From: Candidatus Geothermarchaeota archaeon
GTDB taxonomy: Archaea; Thermoproteota; Nitrososphaeria; Geothermarchaeales; JDFR-13
Assembly: GCA_015523725.1 (NCBI GenBank)
Contig: WAJV01000060.1
Coordinates: forward strand, 1-43,108
Reading direction: 5' to 3'
DNA length: 43,108 nucleotides
The position numbers were made by a program, and so were the translations under genes. The notes beneath the pieces were generated by a model. That model did no database searches. It saw only the letters and a program-made list of their open reading frames with translations, and was not told the origin of the DNA. Within the stretch, counting starts at the first letter, position 1, and every line of letters starts with the position of its first letter. Below, in pieces: positions 21,665 through 31,654 of the stretch.

Positions 21665-22852
21665 GTGATGTTAGTGATAAGAGCTGTGATTTTGGGGCAT
21701 GGGATGGTGGCTAGTCATTTAGTGGTCGGGTTAGAGAGGATTAAAAATGGTGATTTAAAACCATATGGTGTTCCATTTGGATTTAGGGAATTGGGTATTG
21801 ATTTTAATGATATTGAGATTGTAGCTTCATATGATGTTGATTCGAGGAAAGTAGGTAAATCCATGTATGATGTAGCGGTTGAGTCTTTGGGGGACGGGAT
21901 ACCGATACCAGAGTCGTTAAAGGAATTATTCATTAAGGAGGGGGTGCATCTTGGTAGTGTAAAAGGCCTTCCGGTGGAAGCGGTCGGACTAGAATCAAGA
22001 TATACTTTAAATGAGTTAGTTGATTATTTAGTGGATGAATGGCATAATTATAAACCAGATGTGTTCCTCAATATGTTAACTACTGAGCATGCAGAGCCAT
22101 TCAAGGATTTGGAGGAGTTAGAGCGGGTGATCGAAGAGAATGATGTGGCAAGAATTACGGCGACTCAATTTTATGCATATGCTGCTGCCAAGTACTCAAG
22201 AGAACATAAGAATGCTGTGTTCGTGAACGTAATACCTGTGCCACTAGCTAATGACCCAACTTATGTTAAATTATTTGAATTAAGCAAGGGACTCGTTTTG
22301 GGTGATGACGGTGCCACTGGAGCCACTCCTTTAACCGCTGACTTGCTTGAGCATATGTCTGAGAGAAATAGGCATGTTTTATCTATAGCACAATTCAATA
22401 TAGGCGGGAATATGGATTTTCTGGCATTGACGATTCCAGAGAAGAACAAGATGAAAGAATTTACTAAGAGTAGTATTGTGGAGGATATACTCGGCTACGA
22501 GGTTCCACATTATATCAAGCCAACTGGATATCTAGGGCCATTAGGGGATAAGAAGTTCGTGTCTATGCACATAGAGTACATAACATTCAATGGATTGAGG
22601 GATGAAATTTTTGTTAATTATAGGATTAATGACAGTCCGTCGCTCGCTGGTATGTGTGTAGATTTAATAAGAATTGGTAAGATTGCGTTAGATTCAGGAT
22701 GTTATGGGACATGCTATCCTGTAAATGCCTTCTTTATGAAGAAGCCCGGTCCATCTGATGCAAAGTCGATAAGCAAAATAGTTGCTTATCATGAGTTGAA
22801 GAGATTCTTGATTGAGCGGGGGATATCACTAACAACTAGGATCGAGATTTAA
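21665..22852 (+). CDS. Myo-inositol-1-phosphate synthase
   Basis: LTADLLEHMSERNRHVLSIAQFNIGGNMDFLALTIPEKNKMKEFTKSSIVEDIL, GYLGPLGDKKFVSMHIEYITFNG; N-terminal NAD-binding AVILGHGMVASHLVVGLERI. Confidence 0.93.
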   Translation: MMLVIRAVILGHGMVASHLVVGLERIKNGDLKPYGVPFGFRELGIDFNDIEIVASYDVDSRKVGKSMYDVAVESLGDGIPIPESLKELFIKEGVHLGSVKGLPVEAVGLESRYTLNELVDYLVDEWHNYKPDVFLNMLTTEHAEPFKDLEELERVIEENDVARITATQFYAYAAAKYSREHKNAVFVNVIPVPLANDPTYVKLFELSKGLVLGDDGATGATPLTADLLEHMSERNRHVLSIAQFNIGGNMDFLALTIPEKNKMKEFTKSSIVEDILGYEVPHYIKPTGYLGPLGDKKFVSMHIEYITFNGLRDEIFVNYRINDSPSLAGMCVDLIRIGKIALDSGCYGTCYPVNAFFMKKPGPSDAKSISKIVAYHELKRFLIERGISLTTRIEI

Positions 22853-22971
22853 TTCCACTTGGTTACGAAATCATAAATTTAATTTATTTCTATTTATAAA
22901 TACCTCTATTTATATATACATCGAATTGCATAAAGATTATTCATATAATTTTAGGTTAGCCATTTACAGAG

Positions 22972-25050
22972 GTGGTTAGCTTGCCCATGGATTTATTCAT
23001 CGCACCAGTCGTGGGAATAGTATCATTAATCGTAGTGGCCTTCGTGTCATGGCTAGTTTTAAAGGAGGATCAGGGTACAAAAAGGATGAGGGAAATAGCT
23101 TCATATATCCAAGAAGGTGCTAATGCATTCATGAAGAGAGAGTTTACAACAATAGCATATTTCATAGTCATTTTAGCCATTCTATTATACTTCATTGGAT
23201 GGCAGATATCTGTAGGCTTTGTGATAGGTGCAGTGTGTTCTTTGATAGCTGCATATGTCGGCATGTCTATTGCTGTAAGAGCGAATGTAAGGACATCCAA
23301 TGCCGCGAGGATGAGTGCTGAAAAGGCGTTGAAGATAGCTTTTTTAGGAGGCTCCGTTACTGGATTGAGTATAGTTGGGATTAGTTTAGTCGGTGTTGGT
23401 GGCCTGTTTCTACTCTTCAATAGAGATCCTTCACTGGTTGTTGGTTTTGGTTTTGGAGCTAGCTTGGCAGCATTATTCGCTCAATTAGGTGGAGGTATAT
23501 ATACTAAGGCTGCTGATGTTGGCGCCGACTTGGTGGGTAAGGTTGAGCAGAAGATTCCCGAGGATGATCCGAGGAATCCAGCTGTAATAGCTGATCAAGT
23601 AGGTGACAATGTAGGTGATTGTGCAGGTAGGGGAGCGGATTTATTCGAATCCTTCTCTGACAATATTATAGGTATTATGATACTTGGTGCAGCGTTTGCA
23701 TCTATTTTAGGGGCTAAATATATAACTTATCCATTAGTAGCAGAATCGATTGGGGTAATAGGTGTAATTATTGGCGTCCTAACATTTAGACCGGGGAAGA
23801 ACCCGATGAGATCCATTTATATGAGTTTTGCAATCGCTACAATAGTTTCGTTAATTGGCTTTTATTGGCTTGGTGCCTATTATATGAATGACATAATGTT
23901 ATTCTACACCTCTACCCTAGGTGTAGTGACTAGCTTCATTATAGCATTAATTATATTGTACTATACAGGTAATCATAAGCCAGTTATAGAGATCGCTAGG
24001 GCCTCTCAAAGTGGTGCCGCGATAAATCTGATTTATGGTCTGGCCTATGGATTAGAGAGTTCGGTGTTGCCAACTATAGTTGTCGGTATAGTTATTGGGA
24101 TATCTTATTTGATTGCCGGTGGAGGTATTAGGGGGATATATGGTATAGCTTCTGCAGCGGCTGGAATTTTATCCACTACAGGGATAATTATGGCTGCAGA
24201 TACATTTGGACCAATATCTGATAATGCTGATGGAATTGCTGAGATGGCTGGTATATCTGATGAAGTCTCGGATAAGACTGAGGTTCTGGATGCTGCTGGG
24301 AATGTTACCAAGGCTGTCACAAAGGGTTATGCCATGGCTTGTGCCTCAATTACTAGTATAGTTTTGTTATTTGCATTTATTGTCGAGGCCGGTGTCAAAT
24401 ATTTAGGTATAGGTGTTAATGAGTTAGATGGTTTGCTCAAAGGATTCATAATAGATTCGCCAGAGGCACCTAGATTAATGGCCTATATATTTGAGCCCAC
24501 AGTTATAATACCATTATTCATAGGTGCAACGGTTCCTTTCCTATTCTCATCTATGGCAATAAAAGCAGTTGGTAAAACCGCATTCCAGATGGTGGAGGAG
24601 GTTAGGAGACAGTTTAGAGAGATAAAGGGTCTTTTGGAAGGTAAGGCGAAGCCGGACTATGCGAGAGCCGTAGATATAAGCACCAAAAATGCTTTACGGG
24701 AGATGGTCGCCCCTACATTACTAGGACTACTGAGCCCAGTCATCATAGGATTAATATTCGGTGTTAGGGGGATGATGGCCTACTTAGTAGGGGTGACTGT
24801 CATTGCTGTATTGCTGGCTCTATTCATGTACAATGTCGGTGGTGCGTGGGATAATGCTAAAAAATATATTGAGGCGGGTAATTTTGGTGGTAAGGGTACC
24901 GAGGCCCATGCTGCCAGCGTTATAGGCGATACTGTCGGAGATCCTTTGAAGGATACGGCAGGGCCTTCTCTACATATTTTAATTAAGTTACAGAATATAA
25001 TAGCAATAACACTGTTGCCTATCTTCATATTATATGCCTTAATAGCTTAG
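22972..25050 (+). CDS. hppA: Membrane-bound ion-translocating pyrophosphatase, predicted K+-independent type
   Basis: GGGIYTKAADVGADLVGKVEQKIPEDDPRNPAVIADQVGDNVGDCAGRGADLFESF, TFGPISDNADGIAEMAG, GNVTKAVTKGYAMACAS, GTEAHAASVIGDTVGDPLKDTAGPSLHILIKL. Confidence 0.97.
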   Translation: MVSLPMDLFIAPVVGIVSLIVVAFVSWLVLKEDQGTKRMREIASYIQEGANAFMKREFTTIAYFIVILAILLYFIGWQISVGFVIGAVCSLIAAYVGMSIAVRANVRTSNAARMSAEKALKIAFLGGSVTGLSIVGISLVGVGGLFLLFNRDPSLVVGFGFGASLAALFAQLGGGIYTKAADVGADLVGKVEQKIPEDDPRNPAVIADQVGDNVGDCAGRGADLFESFSDNIIGIMILGAAFASILGAKYITYPLVAESIGVIGVIIGVLTFRPGKNPMRSIYMSFAIATIVSLIGFYWLGAYYMNDIMLFYTSTLGVVTSFIIALIILYYTGNHKPVIEIARASQSGAAINLIYGLAYGLESSVLPTIVVGIVIGISYLIAGGGIRGIYGIASAAAGILSTTGIIMAADTFGPISDNADGIAEMAGISDEVSDKTEVLDAAGNVTKAVTKGYAMACASITSIVLLFAFIVEAGVKYLGIGVNELDGLLKGFIIDSPEAPRLMAYIFEPTVIIPLFIGATVPFLFSSMAIKAVGKTAFQMVEEVRRQFREIKGLLEGKAKPDYARAVDISTKNALREMVAPTLLGLLSPVIIGLIFGVRGMMAYLVGVTVIAVLLALFMYNVGGAWDNAKKYIEAGNFGGKGTEAHAASVIGDTVGDPLKDTAGPSLHILIKLQNIIAITLLPIFILYALIA

Positions 25051-25088
25051 GACTCTCCACGCATCTTTTTTATTTTAATTATAGTTTT

Positions 25089-25658
25089 TTAAATTAGAGA
25101 AGATAGTATCGCAGTTGTTATGAAGGCCTCTATAAATGCGGCTATTAAGAAGAGAGGGATAATTATCTTAGGTATCTTTTTAAGCATAGATACATAGTAA
25201 TTTGTAAGTTCTTTGCCTTTAAACCCGGATTCCAAAGCTCTTTTAGCTAATTTAAGCCCCACTATAGCTGAGTAGAGGAAGGTGGGTAATTCTATGACTC
25301 CATGTGGCAACACTCCTGCTAATGCAAATTCTAGTGATGCTTTTTCCGCAGCGATTGAGGTTAACCCCCCGATAAGATATCCATTGAAGAATACCGTAAA
25401 TATTGGGAAAAGGCCTAATATGGGTCCAAGCGCTATATTCAGTGTGGCTACTATTGTATTCCTTATCCAAATAATTAGGAATAGTATTGTTTTTGTATAG
25501 ATTGTTAGTTCATGATCCTTGGTAAAGTAATCCCCCATACCATATAGTGACTTTGCTAACTGCAATGTTGTTTCCCTATGATCTATTCCTATTATTATTG
25601 ATGCAGCGAATAATATTATCACTAAGGTCGTTATGACAATCGTTTCTTTATCCATCAT
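25089..25658 (-). CDS. SpoIIM/DUF95-family membrane protein
   Basis: IALGPILGLFPIFTVFFNGYLIGGLTSIAAEKASLEFALAGVLPHGVIELPTFLYSAIVGLKLA, the DUF95/SpoIIM core with PHG and E. Confidence 0.88.
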   Translation of the reverse strand: MMDKETIVITTLVIILFAASIIIGIDHRETTLQLAKSLYGMGDYFTKDHELTIYTKTILFLIIWIRNTIVATLNIALGPILGLFPIFTVFFNGYLIGGLTSIAAEKASLEFALAGVLPHGVIELPTFLYSAIVGLKLAKRALESGFKGKELTNYYVSMLKKIPKIIIPLFLIAAFIEAFITTAILSSLI

Positions 25659-25716
25659 AATATAATTTGATATTAATCCAAGTAATAAAGTTCTAATTAA
25701 TGCTTAGTAAAATAGT

Positions 25717-26151
25717 TTAATCGGTATTTATTTCCTCTTCCTCGAAAACTATCTCTTTTACGTTTATGCATTTACTGTATAGGATGAGTCTATTTATTTT
25801 GCCCTTGACATATATTTTCCCAATGTTCATTAATCTATATATCTTCTCCTTTACATGCGTTGTCTCCACATCCTTCTCGAGGACTAGCTCATCTACATTC
25901 TGAATAAGTATCTTCTTATCTAATTCTTTTAGTTCCTCGCCTGATAGGGTTAGTCTACTGATTCCCTCTATTAGAAGGATTGTTGAGTCTATACTCTCTA
26001 TCTTTCCCCTAAGCGTTATTATTAAGGACATGGCTTCATTCATAAGTTCCCCCACGGTCTTATTAAGTTCCTTGGCTAATCCACTTAGTTTATTGTATAT
26101 CTTTTTATCAATTCCCCTTATGGTTACAGTGCTTTTCTCCTTCTCGCTCAT
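25717..26151 (-). CDS. Hypothetical protein: N-terminal ribbon-helix-helix-like region plus repetitive beta-rich C-terminus
   Basis: STVTIRGIDKKIYNKLSGLAKELNKTVGELMNEAM resembles RHH/CopG-type; C-terminal half has periodic hydrophobic strands. Confidence 0.6.
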   Translation of the reverse strand: MSEKEKSTVTIRGIDKKIYNKLSGLAKELNKTVGELMNEAMSLIITLRGKIESIDSTILLIEGISRLTLSGEELKELDKKILIQNVDELVLEKDVETTHVKEKIYRLMNIGKIYVKGKINRLILYSKCINVKEIVFEEEEINTD

Positions 26152-26262
26152 ACATCATTATTTATTTTGTGTACTTGTATTTAAAGTTTTACTTGCTTTA
26201 CATAGTCTAAACGAATTATTAAATTTTATATATAACATTTTTTGATTTAGTGGTGTCTAATT

Positions 26263-28167
26263 ATGGCTACTGGGACTGGGGTTAAGCGATTAATTTTGCT
26301 AGGTAATGAGGCTATAGCATATGGTGCGGTGGAGGCTGGACTGGGTTTTGCTTCAGCATATCCAGGTACACCGTCTACAGAGATAATAGAGACTTTGTTT
26401 CGACTTGCCCCTGAATATGGGTTTTATGTTGAATGGAGTGCTAATGAGAAGGTTGCTCTTGAGGCTGCGTATGGAGCTGCTATTGGCGGTTTGAATAGTT
26501 TAGTTGCGATGAAGCATGTTGGTGTTAATGTCGCTATGGATCCGTTGACATCTAGTGCATATACTGGGGTCGAGGGTTCTTTTGTCATCGTCTCTGCCGA
26601 TGACCCTGGTATGTGGAGTAGCCAAAACGAGCAGGATAATAGGTGGTATGGTGTTAGGAGTTATATTCCTGTTATCGAGGCGGGTACTGTTGCTGAATTA
26701 AAGGAGGTGACGAAGGCGGCTTTTGAGGTTAGTAAGAGGTTTAAACACCCTGTTTTGCTTAGGACTACCACTAGGTTGAGTCACTCTAGGTGTGTCTTTG
26801 ATGTGTATGAGCCGGAGGGGATCCGTAGATGGGGGGATATCGTTAGGAGGCCTGAGAAATATTCAATGGTGCCTTCCGTGGCTCGAAGGCTGAGGTCGGA
26901 GATGTTGAGGAGGTGGAGGGATATTGAGCGTTTCATGGAATCCTTTAGATTTAATTGGTTGGAGGGTGATGGGGATATATTACTGATAGGAGTTGGGGCT
27001 TCATATGGTGTTTTAAAGGATTCTATTGATGTTTTGGGTATTCAAGGTCATGGAATTAGAATATTGAAGTTAAGTGGATTTATTCCCTTACCAAAGGGAT
27101 TATTATCGAAGGCTTTTGATGGTGTTTCGAGGGTATTGATAGTTGAGGAGCTTGAGCCTGTTATTGAGACATTAATTAAGGCTTGGGCATTTGATATGGG
27201 TTATAATATTCCCATTTTTGGTAAGAAGTTTATCCCTCTTGAAGGTGAACTAACGATAGAGAGAGTTGTTTCGGGATTGGCGCGATTTCTCGGTATGGCT
27301 AATCCTTTAATCGAGAATAGAGTTAGTAATGATGTTTTAGAGGAATTGCCGCCTAGGCCTCCGAATCTATGCCCTGGCTGCCCACACAGGGGTTCATTTT
27401 ATTCTCTTAGGAAGGCCTTGGCCAAGGCAGGTGTGAGACCGATATATAATGGTGATATAGGTTGCTATAGTCTTGGTATATTACCTCCTTATCGTATGCA
27501 GGATACTCTTGTTGATATGGGGTCAAGTATAGGTTTTGCAAATGGTTTTGCTCATATACTTAAGGATAATAAGGTCCCGGTGGCTATAATTGGTGACTCA
27601 ACTTTCTTCCATAGTGGTTTACCTGCACTTGTCAATGCAATATATAATAGGGCTCCAATGTTGGTGGTGATATTGGATAATAGGGTTACAGCTATGACTG
27701 GGGCTCAACCCCATCCCGGTAGCGGTTATTTTCAGGATGGTTCTAAGGCTCCTAGGATTGATTTAGAGTCTGTTGTGAAGGGTATGGGTGTAGAGTTTGT
27801 TGTTAAGTTTGACCCCTTTAATATAAATGATTCTATTGAGAAGTTGTATGAGGCGGCGAAGTATGTAAAGGAGCGTAATGCTGTTGCCGTAGCTATCGCT
27901 GAGAGGGCGTGTACTCTGTATATAGTTGCTCAGGCTAGGCGTAAAGGCATCGAATTACCGCTATATGCTGTTGATATGGATAGATGTACTGGATGTGGGA
28001 TATGTTATAATGCTTTCTCATGTCCGGCAATTCTACCTCTAGATGATAAGAGGGCGTATATTGATCCCTCCTTATGTGTAGGCTGTGGAGAGTGTGTATA
28101 TGTATGTCCCCACGATGCATTTTATGAGGTTAAGCCTTGGAGTAAGGAATACACTTCTTTGTGGTGA
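26263..28167 (+). CDS. iorA: Indolepyruvate:ferredoxin oxidoreductase alpha subunit
   Basis: GNEAIAYGAVEAGLGFASAYPGTPSTEI, LCPGCPHRGSFYSLRKAL, two C-terminal [4Fe-4S] motifs CTGCGICYNAFSCP and CVGCGECVYVCP. Confidence 0.95.
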   Translation: MATGTGVKRLILLGNEAIAYGAVEAGLGFASAYPGTPSTEIIETLFRLAPEYGFYVEWSANEKVALEAAYGAAIGGLNSLVAMKHVGVNVAMDPLTSSAYTGVEGSFVIVSADDPGMWSSQNEQDNRWYGVRSYIPVIEAGTVAELKEVTKAAFEVSKRFKHPVLLRTTTRLSHSRCVFDVYEPEGIRRWGDIVRRPEKYSMVPSVARRLRSEMLRRWRDIERFMESFRFNWLEGDGDILLIGVGASYGVLKDSIDVLGIQGHGIRILKLSGFIPLPKGLLSKAFDGVSRVLIVEELEPVIETLIKAWAFDMGYNIPIFGKKFIPLEGELTIERVVSGLARFLGMANPLIENRVSNDVLEELPPRPPNLCPGCPHRGSFYSLRKALAKAGVRPIYNGDIGCYSLGILPPYRMQDTLVDMGSSIGFANGFAHILKDNKVPVAIIGDSTFFHSGLPALVNAIYNRAPMLVVILDNRVTAMTGAQPHPGSGYFQDGSKAPRIDLESVVKGMGVEFVVKFDPFNINDSIEKLYEAAKYVKERNAVAVAIAERACTLYIVAQARRKGIELPLYAVDMDRCTGCGICYNAFSCPAILPLDDKRAYIDPSLCVGCGECVYVCPHDAFYEVKPWSKEYTSLW

Positions 28168-28799
28168 TAGATGTGTCGAGTGATGTATTGAATATTTTAT
28201 TGACTGGTGTAGGAGGTCAGGGGATTATTACTCTCGCTAAGGTTATCGGTAGGGTCTCTCTTAATCGTGGTGTTAATATATTGATGGCGGAGACACATGG
28301 GATGAGTCAGAGAGGGGGTAGTGTGGTTGTTCATGTGAGGCTTGGGAATGCTAGTTATCCATTAATTCCCAAGGGTCTTGCTGATGTCATTCTGGGATTA
28401 GAATTGATAGAGACTTTTAGGGTTTTGGATTATGCTTCTAGAGATACTATTATCATAGCTAATGAGGGGGTGGTGAGACCTGCCTTACCCAATATTAAGA
28501 TGCCTTCGCGGGATATGTTGATTAGATATGCTAGGGATTCTGGGTTAAATGTGGTATATTTAAATGCTAGAGAGCTTGCCGAGAGGGCTGGGGACCCAAT
28601 TACCTTGAATATGGTTATGTTAGGTGCATTGGTTGCTTCGGGGGTATTGCCCGATGAGCTTGATATAAATGCGTTTAAGAATGTTATTATCTCTCTTCCA
28701 ATGGGGGATATTAATCTGAGAGCCTTTGAATATGGTTATGATGCTTTCCATAGAATAGTGAGTGGAGATATACGTAGTCTGCAGGATGCGCTTCCTTAA
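28161..28799 (+). CDS. iorB: Indolepyruvate:ferredoxin oxidoreductase beta subunit
   Basis: ILLTGVGGQGIITLAKVIGRVSLNRGVNILMAETHGMSQRGGSVVVHVRLG; overlaps iorA. Confidence 0.93.
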   Translation: MVIDVSSDVLNILLTGVGGQGIITLAKVIGRVSLNRGVNILMAETHGMSQRGGSVVVHVRLGNASYPLIPKGLADVILGLELIETFRVLDYASRDTIIIANEGVVRPALPNIKMPSRDMLIRYARDSGLNVVYLNARELAERAGDPITLNMVMLGALVASGVLPDELDINAFKNVIISLPMGDINLRAFEYGYDAFHRIVSGDIRSLQDALP

Positions 28800-28816
28800 A
28801 GATTTATATAGTACGT

Positions 28817-29155
28817 GTGCCTATACCTATTCAACCGAATTTGTTATTGGCGAGCGAATTGAAGATTGGAGAAATTGATAAGGTAATGGACGGAGTGTCT
28901 GTCGAGGGTACTATTACTTCTAAAGGGAAGACGAGGAGCTTCATTTCTAGAAAAAGTGGTAAAAGGGTTTATGTTGCAAATGCTACTTTAACTGATGAGA
29001 GCGGAGAGATTACTCTTGTATTATGGAATAGGCAGATACTCAATTTCGATGTCGGGGATAAGGTTAGAATAGAGAATGGATATGTCACTGAGTTTAATGG
29101 GAACCTCCAACTTAATGTTGGGAAATATGGGACTATAACGAAGGTTGAAGAGTGA
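28817..29155 (+). CDS. Single OB-fold ssDNA/RNA-binding protein (crenarchaeal SSB/RPA-like)
   Basis: KIGEIDKVMDGVSVEGTITSKGKTRSF...VANATLTDESGEITLVLWNRQILNFDVGDKVRIENGYVTEFNGNLQLNVGKYG. Confidence 0.88.
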   Translation: MPIPIQPNLLLASELKIGEIDKVMDGVSVEGTITSKGKTRSFISRKSGKRVYVANATLTDESGEITLVLWNRQILNFDVGDKVRIENGYVTEFNGNLQLNVGKYGTITKVEE

Positions 29156-29185
29156 GTCTTAAGAGGAAATATTTTTAACTATACT

Positions 29186-29200
29186 CCCTTTTTTCTTTTT
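29186..29200 (+). terminator. Pyrimidine/T-rich termination signal after the SSB gene
   Basis: cccttttttcttttt ~30 nt after the SSB stop; archaeal termination is oligo-T dependent. Confidence 0.4.
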
Positions 29201-29270
29201 ATAAAATAGAAATTATTTGAAGAAATAAAGCACTATATTTTTCTTCTATTTGGTTATGAAAATATAACCA

Positions 29271-29278
29271 TATAAATT
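29271..29278 (+). promoter_or_regulatory. TATA box for tmcA, embedded in inverted repeats
   Basis: ACCA-TATAAATT-TGGT, about 58 nt upstream of the GTG at 29336. Confidence 0.45.
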
Positions 29279-29335
29279 TGGTCATATCATGAGGTTTTAC
29301 AAAAATTACTTTATCGTTGTAATAGGTGATTAGCA

Positions 29336-31648
29336 GTGAATCTAAATAGAGAACGGTTGGAGATGATTATTAGGAGGGCTAGGGAGAATTTCCATAGGGC
29401 TCTAATCGTTGTTGAGGATGATGTTAGTCCAGCGGCCGAAATCCTATACATGTATTCAATGGTTAGGCAGAATAAATTCTCTATATTAGTTTCTTCGAAA
29501 TTGGATAGGGAGGATGTGGAGTGGTTAGAAAGTCTATTGGATCCAATCAGAGGTTTGGTTGATAATGAATTTGTTGAATGGAGTTATGTTTCTTTCAAGA
29601 CTTTGGAAAAGATTATGGGTACTACTTGGGATGTTCTAGTTGCGGACTTTAGACATGATTTTAGGCCAAATGATTTGGGTAGATTGGTTGAGGTTGTTAG
29701 GGGTGGGGGATTAATAATTCTTGTTACACCAAGGTTGGATGAGTGGGTTGATATGAAATTGCCTTTTCATAGGGATATGGTTACTGAGCCATACTCAATT
29801 AATGATGTTCGGCCTATATATTTGAGGCATGTAGTTGAGACGCTGAGGTCTAATCCTGGAGTATATATTCTTAGTGATGATGGAGAATTGATAGGTGATA
29901 TTCCTCCGAGAATCGTATATAGGAGGAGGGAGACGCATATTCCAGGCGACTCTACTCTAGATGAATATGTATATAGGCTTGCATTGACTCAAGATCAGGT
30001 GGATGCAATATATGCAATAGATAGGGGGACTTTGCTTAATAAGCCTGTAGTAATTACTGCGGATAGGGGGAGAGGTAAATCGGCCGCGTTGGGCTTGGCT
30101 ATAGCGGGAGTCTTGCTTAGGGACTATGGTAGGGAGAGAAAGATGCGTATCGTTATTACCGCACCTGAACCAGTTAATGTAAGGGAGGTGTTTAATTTTG
30201 CTAGAAAGGTGCTTAGGTTTAAGGGTGTTAAATTTAATGTTAAGAGGTTGGGGGATTATATTGTTGAGTTAAATAGTGAGGTTGGGCAGTTAAGATATGT
30301 ATCACCTATTGAGGTGTTTAGGGAGAGGATGGATTATTTGTTTGTCGATGAGGCTTCTGGAATACCTGTAAATCTTCTTGAGGGATATTTGGAGAGATTT
30401 CGGTTCGGTGTGTTTTCAACGACTCTTCATGGCTATGAGGGTGCGGGTAGGGGATTTCAAGTCAGATTCTTACCTATGATACGTAATTTAAGTAAGGGTG
30501 GGTTGTTAGAGGTTAATATGTCTGAACCCATAAGATATGCTATTAATGATCCGATTGAGGATTGGTTATTTAAAGCTCTACTACTTGATTCCGATCCTGC
30601 GAAGGTAGGCTCTGAAATTAGGGACTTAATTGATGAGGGTGATTTAGAATATGTTAAGATTGATTTAGGGGAGTGGCTGTTCAGGAGGTTGAATCTATTC
30701 AGACAATATGTTGGCATATATATTTTTGCCCATTATCGGAATAGACCCAATGATATTATGATGTTGTGTGATGCGCCTCATCACTTTGCTAGGTGTATAA
30801 TGTATAGGGATATGGTTGTCAACAGTTTACATTTATCCTATGAGGGTGGTCTCTCAGAGGACGCTGTTAGGAGATCTTTGGCGGGCGCCCCGCCTTCTGG
30901 GCATCTTATACCAACCGTCCTTATTAGGTATTATCCTATGTATAAAGATTTTAGTAAATTAAGGGGTATTAGAGTCGTAAGGATAGCTACTCATCCTGAG
31001 CTGATGGATAGGGGGATTGGGAGTTATGCGTTGAAGAAGCTTATATCTGAGGCTAAGAGATTGGGTTTTGATTGGGTTGGGGCTAGTTTTGGGGCTACCA
31101 TAAATTTGTTAAACTTTTGGTTTAAGAATGGATTTGTTCCAGTGTATCTTAGCCCTATTAAGAACCCGGTCTCAGGGGAATTTAGTACGATCGTTGTTAA
31201 TCCTTTGAATAGGGTGGCTAGGAGGTTTGTCAAGCGTTTCAGGATAGAGTTTAAAAAACTATTTGTTGACTCGATGGTGGATACATACTTTGTTTTGGAT
31301 GAGGCTTTGGCCTATCATTTATTGTCGTTGGATAGGTGGAGTATTGATTATGTGCCTGAGTTGAGGGGGAATAGTCTGGAGAGGCTTAAGGAATATTGTA
31401 TGGGTGCATTACATTATGGAGGTGCGGTTGACGCTATTAGGGAGGTGGTTAAGGCTCATTTCGTTAGGAGTCCTGATAAGAGAGTCTCCATCCCTCGCAA
31501 GTATGAATATGCGATTATCTCTAAGGTTTTGCAGGCGAGGAGTTGGGAGAAGGTGTCTTCGAGATATGATATTAGTAAAGATGAGTTGATTGCGAGGATT
31601 AGGGAGTATATTGGGAAGATGAGGTTGAATTATCTTAGGAGGTTGTGA
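29336..31648 (+). CDS. tmcA: tRNA(Met)/RNA cytidine N4-acetyltransferase
   Basis: 770 aa; TADRGRGKSAALGLAIAGVLL (P-loop), FVDEASGIPVNLLEGYLERF, GNAT region VVRIATHPELMDRGIGSYALKKLISEAKRLGFDWVGASFG. Confidence 0.94.
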   Translation: MNLNRERLEMIIRRARENFHRALIVVEDDVSPAAEILYMYSMVRQNKFSILVSSKLDREDVEWLESLLDPIRGLVDNEFVEWSYVSFKTLEKIMGTTWDVLVADFRHDFRPNDLGRLVEVVRGGGLIILVTPRLDEWVDMKLPFHRDMVTEPYSINDVRPIYLRHVVETLRSNPGVYILSDDGELIGDIPPRIVYRRRETHIPGDSTLDEYVYRLALTQDQVDAIYAIDRGTLLNKPVVITADRGRGKSAALGLAIAGVLLRDYGRERKMRIVITAPEPVNVREVFNFARKVLRFKGVKFNVKRLGDYIVELNSEVGQLRYVSPIEVFRERMDYLFVDEASGIPVNLLEGYLERFRFGVFSTTLHGYEGAGRGFQVRFLPMIRNLSKGGLLEVNMSEPIRYAINDPIEDWLFKALLLDSDPAKVGSEIRDLIDEGDLEYVKIDLGEWLFRRLNLFRQYVGIYIFAHYRNRPNDIMMLCDAPHHFARCIMYRDMVVNSLHLSYEGGLSEDAVRRSLAGAPPSGHLIPTVLIRYYPMYKDFSKLRGIRVVRIATHPELMDRGIGSYALKKLISEAKRLGFDWVGASFGATINLLNFWFKNGFVPVYLSPIKNPVSGEFSTIVVNPLNRVARRFVKRFRIEFKKLFVDSMVDTYFVLDEALAYHLLSLDRWSIDYVPELRGNSLERLKEYCMGALHYGGAVDAIREVVKAHFVRSPDKRVSIPRKYEYAIISKVLQARSWEKVSSRYDISKDELIARIREYIGKMRLNYLRRL

Positions 31649-31654
31649 TTTGGT

